Source: Methylobacillus methanolivorans (lineage in GTDB: Bacteria; Pseudomonadota; Gammaproteobacteria; Burkholderiales; Methylophilaceae). From it: a stretch of 64,000 nucleotides of DNA. The stretch is taken from positions 1,302,001 to 1,366,000 of the forward strand of contig NZ_JBIWXY010000001.1 of NCBI RefSeq assembly GCF_044751345.1, read 5' to 3'. Below are positions 26,361-33,685 of this stretch, piece by piece (position 1 is the stretch's first letter; the number at the start of each line of letters is the position of its first letter). The position numbers and the translations under genes were made by a program. The notes under the pieces were generated by a model. It was not told the origin of the DNA, ran no database searches, and was given only the letters and a program-made list of their open reading frames with translations.

Positions 26361-27140
26361 ATGATGGAATTTCTCAATAGTGCCTGGCTGATTCGCATGA
26401 TCGAGCAAGCGGGCCCTGAACCTAGTACCAAGATGTTAGCCTTGTACAGCTTGCTGGAAACCTGGCTACAGGCGCCTGGTATGCGCACAGCTGCCCGTCA
26501 AGCACACGCCAACAATCCAGATCTATTACATGCCTGCCCAGCACTCACTGCCCATCTGCTTACATTAGCCACGATGGCCAAGCTACAGAATCCCTCAGTG
26601 GTCGTGAACCAGATGTTGATCCTGCTGCAAGGCGCTATCGCAGAGGAGTTACGCAATCCCGGAATGGGGGCGCTACAAGCTGCGCAAAGCGCTGCTAGCG
26701 CAGTCATTACACAGGCGAAACCTCCAAAGATGGCAAGACTGAATCAAGCTATACGTACTAGCGGTTATGCCGCAGCAGGTCTAGCCAGCGTGTTATTGGC
26801 AATGCATTTCTGGCCCACTAATCAGCCACAAGCTATCTACCATGCGCAGCAGGATGCTGGCGACGAACTCGTCACCACCAGCATAGCGCCAGACCTGCTG
26901 CTCAAGGCATTTGCGCTGCGCAAAAGCATGGAAGCTGGCACCTGCCCTACCCCCAATTTCTTTAGCATGCCCAAGGAACAGATACCGGTCTATCTAGAGG
27001 TAGCGCATTCCAGGTTATCCGACAACCCGAATATCGATAACCAAAAGCTGGCCAATTTCCTGGCTTGGTATGAACAACAACGTGCCTGGGAGTGCTATCC
27101 CCAAGCTCAGATCAAGCAACGATTTATCTCAAGGATATAA
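26361..27140 (+). CDS. Membrane protein with a TetR-sensor-like cytoplasmic domain but no HTH
   Basis: A 259-residue protein I do not recognise as a known family. Residues about 20-118 are all-helical and read like the ligand/dimerisation half of TetR regulators: LLETWLQAPGMRTAARQAHA, then MLILLQGAIAEELRNPG and ALQAAQSAASAVI, matching in order the downstream TetR's NFKGFASLNAEVE, LALVIEGASI and QHAQSLVQTLI segments. No helix-turn-helix precedes it. One membrane helix follows (about 131-150), preceded by Lys/Arg residues, so the N-terminal domain should be cytoplasmic. The last 105 residues would be periplasmic and carry two cysteines (195, 245) that could form a disulfide. The stop is 8 bases before the TetR start, so the two are co-expressed. 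Confidence 0.6.
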   Translation: MMEFLNSAWLIRMIEQAGPEPSTKMLALYSLLETWLQAPGMRTAARQAHANNPDLLHACPALTAHLLTLATMAKLQNPSVVVNQMLILLQGAIAEELRNPGMGALQAAQSAASAVITQAKPPKMARLNQAIRTSGYAAAGLASVLLAMHFWPTNQPQAIYHAQQDAGDELVTTSIAPDLLLKAFALRKSMEAGTCPTPNFFSMPKEQIPVYLEVAHSRLSDNPNIDNQKLANFLAWYEQQRAWECYPQAQIKQRFISRI

Positions 27141-27148
27141 GGATTTAT

Positions 27149-27703
27149 ATGTCATCCAGAATGCGCGATTACATTCTTGAAGCCGCGGGCGATCTTTTCT
27201 CGCGCCAGGGTTTCAACTCCACCAGCGTAGACAACATTGCCGCCCAGGCACAGGTCGCCAAGGTCACGCTCTACAAATACTTCAAATCCAAGGAGTTGCT
27301 GATCATCGAGTATCTCCGCGAACAGGATGCCAAGCTCTGGAAGAAACTTGCCGCATCATCGCAACAGGAAAATGCACTGGCTGAGCTAGAGTCTTTGGTG
27401 CAGCAACTGCTAGATGTCATTGCCGATCAGAATTTCAAGGGCTTTGCCTCATTGAATGCAGAGGTTGAATTTCCACAGCACGATAACCCGGTCAACCAAA
27501 CTGCAAAAGAATTCTCCAGGCAATTACGCGAGCAGATTGCCAGCTTGGCAACACGTGCCGGCATCAAGCAAGCAGAAGCATTAGCCCTGCAGCTGGCCTT
27601 GGTTATAGAGGGCGCCTCAATCACGGGGCGCCAGCAACAAGGCAACCCTTCCATTCAGCACGCGCAGAGCTTGGTGCAAACGTTGATCAAGTCCGCTCAA
27701 TAA
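27149..27703 (+). CDS. TetR-family transcriptional regulator
   Basis: A 184-residue TetR repressor. N-terminal HTH: MRDYILEAAGDLFSRQGFNS, VDNIAAQAQVAKVTLYKYF and KSKELLIIEYL (residues about 5-55); the rest is the helical effector/dimer domain. Start at MSSRMRDY (27149), preceded by AAGGATTTAT; the frame is open 19 codons upstream inside the previous gene. It likely binds the palindromes at 25649-25686. Its ligand is unknown; the neighbours suggest an envelope signal. Confidence 0.9.
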   Translation: MSSRMRDYILEAAGDLFSRQGFNSTSVDNIAAQAQVAKVTLYKYFKSKELLIIEYLREQDAKLWKKLAASSQQENALAELESLVQQLLDVIADQNFKGFASLNAEVEFPQHDNPVNQTAKEFSRQLREQIASLATRAGIKQAEALALQLALVIEGASITGRQQQGNPSIQHAQSLVQTLIKSAQ

Positions 27704-27812
27704 CAAAAAGGAGGAACTCAATACCACATGCATCATTTCTAGCTTCATTCGTGATTGTAAAAACTGTTTAGCACGCGCAAAGCGGGCACTCATCAAATAG
27801 AGGAGAGTAGCA

Positions 27813-28292
27813 ATGAAATCTATATTCATCACCCTGTGTCTTGCATTGACAACATTGAGCGCACAGGCTGCAGATCAGATAGAACGTATGACAGCAGACA
27901 AGATGCAGTCTTACAACGCGGCCAACATCAACTGGAAAGACGAGCCCCTTCTGCCCAAAGGTGCCAAGAGTGCCCTAATTCTTGGGGATCCATCCAAGCC
28001 AGGTGTATTTATCGCCTGGCTGAAATTCCCCCCTAACTACCCTATCCCGGCACATACCCACCCCTACACCGAAGTCATCACTGTACTCAAGGGTAAACTT
28101 GGCAATGGTATGGGCGAAGTCCTGGATAAGAACAAGGGTGAAACGCTGAAGGTAGGAGAAAGCTTTGTGTTGCCCGCCGGCCATGCGCATTATGTATGGA
28201 CCGAAAAAGAGGAAACCATCGTGGAACTGATTGCCACAGGGCCTTGGGATATTAGCTACTCCAACCCCAAGGATGATCCGAGGAAGAAATAA
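27813..28292 (+). CDS. Secreted cupin-domain protein
   Basis: A 159-residue periplasmic single-domain cupin. Signal peptide 1-20 (MKSIFITLCLALTTLSAQAA). Cupin motif 1 is PAHTHPYTEVITVLKGKL with two histidines and a glutamate as metal ligands, and motif 2 is LPAGHAHYVW with the third histidine. Good ribosome site (GAGGAG). It lies 109 bases after the TetR gene in the same direction and may share its regulon. Substrate unknown; such proteins include dioxygenases, isomerases and sensors. Confidence 0.8.
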   Translation: MKSIFITLCLALTTLSAQAADQIERMTADKMQSYNAANINWKDEPLLPKGAKSALILGDPSKPGVFIAWLKFPPNYPIPAHTHPYTEVITVLKGKLGNGMGEVLDKNKGETLKVGESFVLPAGHAHYVWTEKEETIVELIATGPWDISYSNPKDDPRKK

Positions 28293-28328
28293 GCTACAGG
28301 TGTCGTGTTAACACGGTTTAATTGAAAA

Positions 28329-28359
28329 CCCCTTCATTCTGGCAATCAGAATGAAGGGG
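28329..28359. terminator. Bidirectional hairpin between the cupin gene and serA
   Basis: A perfect 12-base-pair stem (CCCCTTCATTCT/AGAATGAAGGGG) with a 7-base loop. The minus strand continues with TTTTC, making it an intrinsic terminator for serA; it also lies 36 bases after the cupin gene on the plus strand. Confidence 0.8.
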
Positions 28360-28412
28360 CATTAAGTAAAGCAGGCTGCAAACTGTTCTTAAAGCGAAGT
28401 AATGCTTAAAGC

Positions 28413-29645
28413 CTAGTACAGTACGCGTGTACGCAAAGTACCTTCCACGGTCTGCAAGGCCTCAATGGCAGCGTTGGAGGCAGAGGCTTCCACATCCATG
28501 ATCATGTAGCCGATATCGCCCTTGGTCATCATGCTTTGAGCGGCAATATTGATGTTGTTGCGCGCAAACAAGCTGTTCACCGCAGACAATACGCCCGGGA
28601 CATTGCGATGGATATGCAATAAGCGATGCGTACCAGGCTGTTGCGGAATGGCAACCTCAGGGAAATTCACCGCCGTGACAGTAGAGCCTGCATCAGAATA
28701 ACGCACGAACTTCTCGCCAACCTCAATGCCGATATTGGCTTGCGCCTCCTGGGTGGAGCCACCGATGTGAGGGGTCAGGATCACATTCTCGAAAGCTCGC
28801 AATGGCGACAGGAACTCCTCATCGTTGGCCTTAGGCTCAACCGGGAACACGTCAATCGCCGCACCAGCCAGATGCTTGGAGTCGATGGCATTTGCCAAGG
28901 CGTCAATATCTACGCAAGTACCGCGTGCCGCATTGATGAAAATGCCGCCCTTTTTCATCTGGGCGAACTGTTCCGCACGCATCATGTTCATGGTCGAAGG
29001 TAACTCAGGCACGTGCAACGACACCACATCAGCCTGTGACAGCAGCTCTTGCATGGAACCAACCTGGCGCGCATTGCCCAATGGCAGCTTGGCAATCACG
29101 TCAAAATAGATCACCTTCATGCCCAGGCTTTCCGCCAATACGGACAATTGCGAACCGATAGAACCGTAACCCACAATGCCCAGGGTCTTGCCACGTGCTT
29201 CAAAGGAACCTTCTGCTGATTTCGTCCAGCCGCCTTTGTGCACCAAGGCATTCTTTTCGGGAATGCCGCGTAGCAGCAGGATAGTCTGCGCCAGCACCAA
29301 TTCAGCTACAGAGCGGGTATTGGAATAAGGTGCATTGAATACCGGGATACCGCGCTCCAGCGCACCATCCAGATCAACCTGATTGGTACCGATGCAGAAG
29401 CAGCCGATGGCGGTAAGCTTATTGGCAGCATCCAGCACCTTGGTGGTGATCTGGGTGCGCGAGCGGATACCGATAAAGTGCACATCCTTGATCGCCTCGA
29501 TCAGGACATCTTCATCCAGTGCAGTCTTACGATAATCAATGTTGTGATAGCCTGCGGCATTCAACACTTCAACCGCGTTCTGGTGCACACCTTCAAGCAG
29601 CAAAAAGCGGATCTTGTCTTTTGGCAGGGATAGTTGTTGGGTCAT
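28413..29645 (-). CDS. serA: D-3-phosphoglycerate dehydrogenase
   Basis: SerA (410 residues) oxidises 3-phosphoglycerate with NAD+ as the first step of serine synthesis. Start at MTQQLSLPKDKIRFLLLEGV, preceded by GGAG; eleven extra upstream codons are ignored. NAD fold GKTLGIVGYGSIGSQLSVLA, catalytic region FINAARGTCVDIDALA with LTPHIGGSTQEAQANIG, and a C-terminal ACT domain (about 335-410) that usually binds serine, so it should be feedback inhibited. Divergent from a flavin dehydrogenase that may recycle a by-product of SerA. Confidence 0.96.
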   Translation of the reverse strand: MTQQLSLPKDKIRFLLLEGVHQNAVEVLNAAGYHNIDYRKTALDEDVLIEAIKDVHFIGIRSRTQITTKVLDAANKLTAIGCFCIGTNQVDLDGALERGIPVFNAPYSNTRSVAELVLAQTILLLRGIPEKNALVHKGGWTKSAEGSFEARGKTLGIVGYGSIGSQLSVLAESLGMKVIYFDVIAKLPLGNARQVGSMQELLSQADVVSLHVPELPSTMNMMRAEQFAQMKKGGIFINAARGTCVDIDALANAIDSKHLAGAAIDVFPVEPKANDEEFLSPLRAFENVILTPHIGGSTQEAQANIGIEVGEKFVRYSDAGSTVTAVNFPEVAIPQQPGTHRLLHIHRNVPGVLSAVNSLFARNNINIAAQSMMTKGDIGYMIMDVEASASNAAIEALQTVEGTLRTRVLY

Positions 29646-29878
29646 TACAGCTCCGGGAAAAGGCCAAAAATCAGTCATCCTAGCATAGCGGCAGACTTAT
29701 TAAACCCTGATGAAGCAAGGGATACAGCCTGAACTGCCTAATGAGCAAACCAGCCAAGATAAAACTGAGATCGGGAATCAATATCAATTGTAAAAGCTGC
29801 TAGAATAACTCACCAGATCGCCCGATCGTTGACAATCTTGCAATAAATTTTTCACTGCTATTTCCAGGGTCACATTGA

Positions 29879-31288
29879 ATGAATGCTCCAGCCAGCCTTC
29901 CACCAGCACTGCTGCAACAACTGCACGCCATCGTGGGCGAACAACGCGTCAAAACAGATGAAGACAGCCTCAAGACCTGGGGCGTAGACTGGACCAAGCA
30001 TTTCGAGCCTAAGCCTTCCGTCATCGTGTTTCCAGGCAGCACAGAGGAAGTGCAAGCCATCGTCAAGCTCGCCAATGAATACAATATCCCCGTTACCCCG
30101 AGTGGTGGCCGCACCGGACTTTCTGCGGGTGCCGTGGCTACCAATGGTGAGATTGTCATCAGCCTAGATCGCATGAATAAGGTACTGGATTTCCTGCCTG
30201 CCGATCGCCTCGTCAAGATACAAGCGGGCGTGGTGACCGAACAGTTGCAACAATACGCCGAGCAGCAAGGCCTTTACTACCCCGTGGATTTCGCCGCGGC
30301 TGGCTCCAGCCAAGTGGGTGGCAACATTGGCACCAATGCCGGTGGCATCAAGGTCATCCACTACGGTATGACGCGTGAGTGGGTACTAGGCCTCACCGTG
30401 GTCACCGGCAAGGGCGATGTTCTGCACCTCAACAAGGGAATGATCAAGAATGCCACGGGCTATGCACTGCACCAGCTCTTTATTGGCGCAGAAGGCACAT
30501 TGGGTATCGTCACCGAAGCGGAGATCAAACTCACACGTGCACCACAAGATTTGAAAGTCTTGGTGTTGAGCGTGCCTGACTTTGCCTCCGTGATGCCTAT
30601 TCTGCATGCCTTCCAGCAACGTATCGACCTCACCGCCTTTGAATTCTTCAACCAAGTGGCACTAGAAAAAGTCCTCGCCCATGGCCATGCCGCACGCCCG
30701 TTCGACACAGAATCACCGCTTTATGTGCTGTTGGAATTCGAGGGCCGATTCGAAGCCGTGGTCGACGATGCCATGCAGATATTCGAGCACTGCATGGAGC
30801 AAGGCTGGATCCTTGATGGCGTGATGAGCCAATCGCAAGCGCAGGCCCAAGCCTTATGGCATTTGCGCGAAGGCATATCTGAAACCATTGCGCCATTCAC
30901 ACCCTACAAGAACGACATTTCGGTGCTAATCACCCACGTGCCAGCCTTCATTGCGGACATTGATGCAGTGGTCAGCGCCAATTACCCAGACTTTGAAGTC
31001 TGCTGGTTTGGTCATATCGGCGATGGCAATCTGCACCTTAACATCCTCAAACCGGCGAACCTGAGCAAGGATGATTTCTTCGAGAAGTGCAAAGTGGTCA
31101 ACCAATTTGTCTTCGAGACTGTACAGAAATACAACGGCTCAATTTCTGCCGAGCACGGCGTAGGCATGACCAAGAAAGATTATCTTGCCTACACCCGTGA
31201 CCCCATTGAAATCGGCTACATGCGCGAACTCAAAAAGGTATTCGACCCCAATGGCATCATGAATCCCGGCAAGATTTTCGACCTTTAA
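29879..31288 (+). CDS. FAD-linked 2-hydroxyacid dehydrogenase (D-2-hydroxyglutarate or glycolate/D-lactate type)
   Basis: A 469-residue member of the GlcD/D2HGDH/DLD family. FAD-binding segment VTPSGGRTGLSAGAVATNGE, then GSSQVGGNIGTNAGGIKVIH and GMIKNATGYALHQLFIGAEG; C-terminal metal-site region WFGHIGDGNLHLNIL and AEHGVGMTKK. Substrate cannot be fixed from sequence. Because bacterial SerA can reduce 2-ketoglutarate to D-2-hydroxyglutarate, and the gene is divergent from serA (234 bases between starts), D-2-hydroxyglutarate oxidation is a good guess; such enzymes can pass electrons to ETF, which is encoded nearby. Confidence 0.85.
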   Translation: MNAPASLPPALLQQLHAIVGEQRVKTDEDSLKTWGVDWTKHFEPKPSVIVFPGSTEEVQAIVKLANEYNIPVTPSGGRTGLSAGAVATNGEIVISLDRMNKVLDFLPADRLVKIQAGVVTEQLQQYAEQQGLYYPVDFAAAGSSQVGGNIGTNAGGIKVIHYGMTREWVLGLTVVTGKGDVLHLNKGMIKNATGYALHQLFIGAEGTLGIVTEAEIKLTRAPQDLKVLVLSVPDFASVMPILHAFQQRIDLTAFEFFNQVALEKVLAHGHAARPFDTESPLYVLLEFEGRFEAVVDDAMQIFEHCMEQGWILDGVMSQSQAQAQALWHLREGISETIAPFTPYKNDISVLITHVPAFIADIDAVVSANYPDFEVCWFGHIGDGNLHLNILKPANLSKDDFFEKCKVVNQFVFETVQKYNGSISAEHGVGMTKKDYLAYTRDPIEIGYMRELKKVFDPNGIMNPGKIFDL

Positions 31289-31306
31289 TTCCAGATATTC
31301 TTCCCC

Positions 31307-31337
31307 AAGCCCTGTTCTACATAACAGGGCTTTTTTT
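31307..31337 (+). terminator. Rho-independent terminator
   Basis: A 10-base-pair stem (AAGCCCTGTT/AACAGGGCTT) with a 6-base loop followed by seven T, 19 bases after the flavin dehydrogenase stop. It separates that gene from the formate dehydrogenase operon. Confidence 0.93.
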
Positions 31338-31518
31338 ATTCCAAACTATCATCATCCCCAACTGTCTTAGCAATAGAGACATACAAGTATAGCGAGTGAT
31401 AGATGCTGGTAGCTTCTTTTGGGCATATCAATAGCCAGTGAAAAACGCGTTATGTAGGGCGAAAAATAACCTGTTTACATATCATGGTTTTTATTGTCCT
31501 ACTGTGTACAATTCAGTA

Positions 31519-31534
31519 TATAGTTCGTACTATA
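31519..31534. promoter_or_regulatory. Palindrome in the formate dehydrogenase promoter region
   Basis: TATAGTTCGTACTATA is an inverted repeat (6-base arms, 4-base centre) about 60 bases upstream of fdsG. It resembles in its ACTA/TAGT half-sites the palindromes at 25649-25686. The 250-base region between the terminator and fdsG holds no gene, so it must contain the fds promoter. Confidence 0.4.
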
Positions 31535-31594
31535 AGCAGTAGAAGCAATAACAATAACGTAGTCCGTAGTGAATATGGATTCGAGGAGAAAGTA

Positions 31595-32062
31595 ATGCAT
31601 GACCAGATGGCACGCATTAAATCGCACATCGAATCACATCAACACATGGCTGGTGCGTTGCTGCCTTTGTTGCATGCGATTCAAGACGATTTAGGCTATA
31701 TCCCAGAGGAGTGCTATGGCAATATCGCCAAGGCACTGAATCTTTCTGTTGCAGAAGTCCACGGCGTGGTGAGCTTTTATCACCATTTCCGCACGCACCC
31801 GCCAGGCAAGCATGTATTGCAGGTATGCCGTGCTGAATCTTGCCAAGCCATGGGTTGCAATGCACTGGAATCACACGTCAAGTCCACGCTGGGCATTGAT
31901 TATCATGAAACCACCAGCGATGGCAGCATCACCCTCGAACCTGTTTATTGCCTTGGCAACTGTGCCTGCTCCCCCGCCATCATGCTCGACGATGAGATTT
32001 ATGGTCGCGTCAGCCCCCAGCAAGTCGAGCAATTGCTCGCCAACGCCAGGAGGGCATCATGA
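31595..32062 (+). CDS. fdsG: NAD-dependent formate dehydrogenase gamma subunit
   Basis: FdsG (155 residues), the NuoE-like [2Fe-2S] subunit that relays electrons between the catalytic alpha and the diaphorase beta subunits. Start at MHDQMARIKSHIE, seven bases after GAGGAG; the longest frame (from 31484) adds a non-family extension. The cluster cysteines are in VCRAESCQAMGC and YCLGNCACSP. Overlaps fdsB by four bases. First gene of the fds operon. Confidence 0.95.
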   Translation: MHDQMARIKSHIESHQHMAGALLPLLHAIQDDLGYIPEECYGNIAKALNLSVAEVHGVVSFYHHFRTHPPGKHVLQVCRAESCQAMGCNALESHVKSTLGIDYHETTSDGSITLEPVYCLGNCACSPAIMLDDEIYGRVSPQQVEQLLANARRAS

Positions 32063-33609
32063 AAACACTGTATATCCCGCGCGATTCCAGCGCACTCTCT
32101 CTAGGCGCTAATTTAGTCGCTGCCGCCATCGCCAAGGAGGCCGAGGCGCGCCACATACCATTACAAATTATACGCAATGGTTCACGCGGCATGTTCTGGC
32201 TGGAGCCATTGATTGAGGTGGTTACGCCACAAGGACGCATGGCTTACGGGCCAGTCACGCCAAATCAAGTCAGTGCATTGTTTGATGCCAATTTTCTTGA
32301 TGGTGGCAATCACCCACTCAGCTTGGGCCTGACAGAAGAACTGCCATGGATGAAACAGCAAGAGCGCCTGACTTTTGCACGTGTCGGCATTACTGACCCG
32401 GTGTCGTTGCCAGACTACATTAATCATGATGGTTACCGGGGCTTGCGCAATGCCATCGCCATGGCGCGGCAAGACATCGTACAACAAGTCACAGATTCAG
32501 GCCTGCGCGGACGCGGCGGTGCTGCATTCCCAACCGGCATCAAGTGGAAGACGGTGCTGGATGCACAGGCAGAGCAGAAATATATTGTCTGTAATGCTGA
32601 CGAAGGCGACTCGGGCACCTTCTCTGACCGCATGATCATGGAGGGCGACCCATTTGTATTGATCGAAGGCATGACCATTGCCGGGGTCGCTGTCGGTGCC
32701 ACCCAGGGTTATATTTATGTACGTTCTGAGTATCCCCACTCGATCGCGGCGCTCAATCTTGCCATCAAGAGCGCTTATGAATCGGGTTATCTCGGACGCG
32801 GCATTCTTGGTAGCGAATACGATTTTTACCTGGAAGTACGCAGAGCTGCCGGCGCTTACGTGTGTGGTGAAGAAACTGCCCTCCTGGAAAGTCTGGAAGG
32901 CAAGCGTGGCCTGGTTCGCTTCAAGCCACCATTGCCCGCCATTGCGGGCCTGTTTGGCAAGCCAACCGTGATCAATAATGTCATCTCGCTTGCCAGCATC
33001 CCCATCATTCTTGATAAAGGCAGCACCTATTATCGCGATTATGGCATGGGCCGCTCACGCGGCACCTTGCCCATCCAGCTCGCTGGCAATATCAAACACG
33101 GCGGGCTGGTAGAGAAAGCCTTTGGCGTGACCCTGCGCGAGTTACTCTACGATTACGGCGGCGGCTCTGCTTCGGGCAGGCCAATCAAGGCGGTACAGGT
33201 GGGCGGGCCATTGGGCGCTTACCTGCCTGAGTCACAATTCGACACACCTCTAGATTACGAAGCATTCAGCAAACTCTGGGCCGTGCTCGGCCACGGCGGC
33301 ATCGTCGCCTTTGACGACACGGTGGATATGGCCCACATGGCGCGCTATGCACTGGAATTCTGCGCGATTGAATCTTGCGGCAAATGTACGCCGTGCCGCA
33401 TCGGCTCCACACGCGGCGTTGAGGTCATGGACAAGATCATCGCAGGCACCGATCACGCCAGACAGATCGCCCTGGTACGCGATCTCAGCGACACCATGTT
33501 GAATGGCTCGCTGTGCGCGTTAGGGGGCATGACGCCTTATCCGGTCTTGAGCGCGCTCAACCATTTCCCCGAGGATTTTGGCATCAGTAAGAAGGAACGT
33601 GCAGCATGA
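32059..33609 (+). CDS. fdsB: NAD-dependent formate dehydrogenase beta subunit (diaphorase)
   Basis: FdsB (516 residues), NuoF-like subunit with FMN and [4Fe-4S], which reduces NAD+. N-terminal thioredoxin-like domain (about 1-120), FMN/NADH segment GLRGRGGAAFPTGIKWKTVL, the YVCGEETALLESLEGKRG segment, and the cluster site ESCGKCTPCRIGSTRG near the C-terminus. Cytosolic complex with FdsG and FdsA. A 76-base gap follows before fdsA. Confidence 0.96.
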   Translation: MKTLYIPRDSSALSLGANLVAAAIAKEAEARHIPLQIIRNGSRGMFWLEPLIEVVTPQGRMAYGPVTPNQVSALFDANFLDGGNHPLSLGLTEELPWMKQQERLTFARVGITDPVSLPDYINHDGYRGLRNAIAMARQDIVQQVTDSGLRGRGGAAFPTGIKWKTVLDAQAEQKYIVCNADEGDSGTFSDRMIMEGDPFVLIEGMTIAGVAVGATQGYIYVRSEYPHSIAALNLAIKSAYESGYLGRGILGSEYDFYLEVRRAAGAYVCGEETALLESLEGKRGLVRFKPPLPAIAGLFGKPTVINNVISLASIPIILDKGSTYYRDYGMGRSRGTLPIQLAGNIKHGGLVEKAFGVTLRELLYDYGGGSASGRPIKAVQVGGPLGAYLPESQFDTPLDYEAFSKLWAVLGHGGIVAFDDTVDMAHMARYALEFCAIESCGKCTPCRIGSTRGVEVMDKIIAGTDHARQIALVRDLSDTMLNGSLCALGGMTPYPVLSALNHFPEDFGISKKERAA

Positions 33610-33685
33610 GTTAGGGCAGTAAATAGCGGCAGGCATCCCCAATAAAAACCCGGAGCCTGTCAAAGAAGTTCAAGAGGAGAAAGTG

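Noticed and set aside
27727..27741. A four-codon open frame (MHHF) after AGGAGG upstream of the cupin gene
   Set aside because: The spacing of 13 bases is too long and the frame is too short to support as a leader peptide.
31484..31594. A longer N-terminus for fdsG
   Set aside because: The extra 37 residues are hydrophobic then Asn-rich, without family match, and a strong ribosome site precedes the ATG at 31595.
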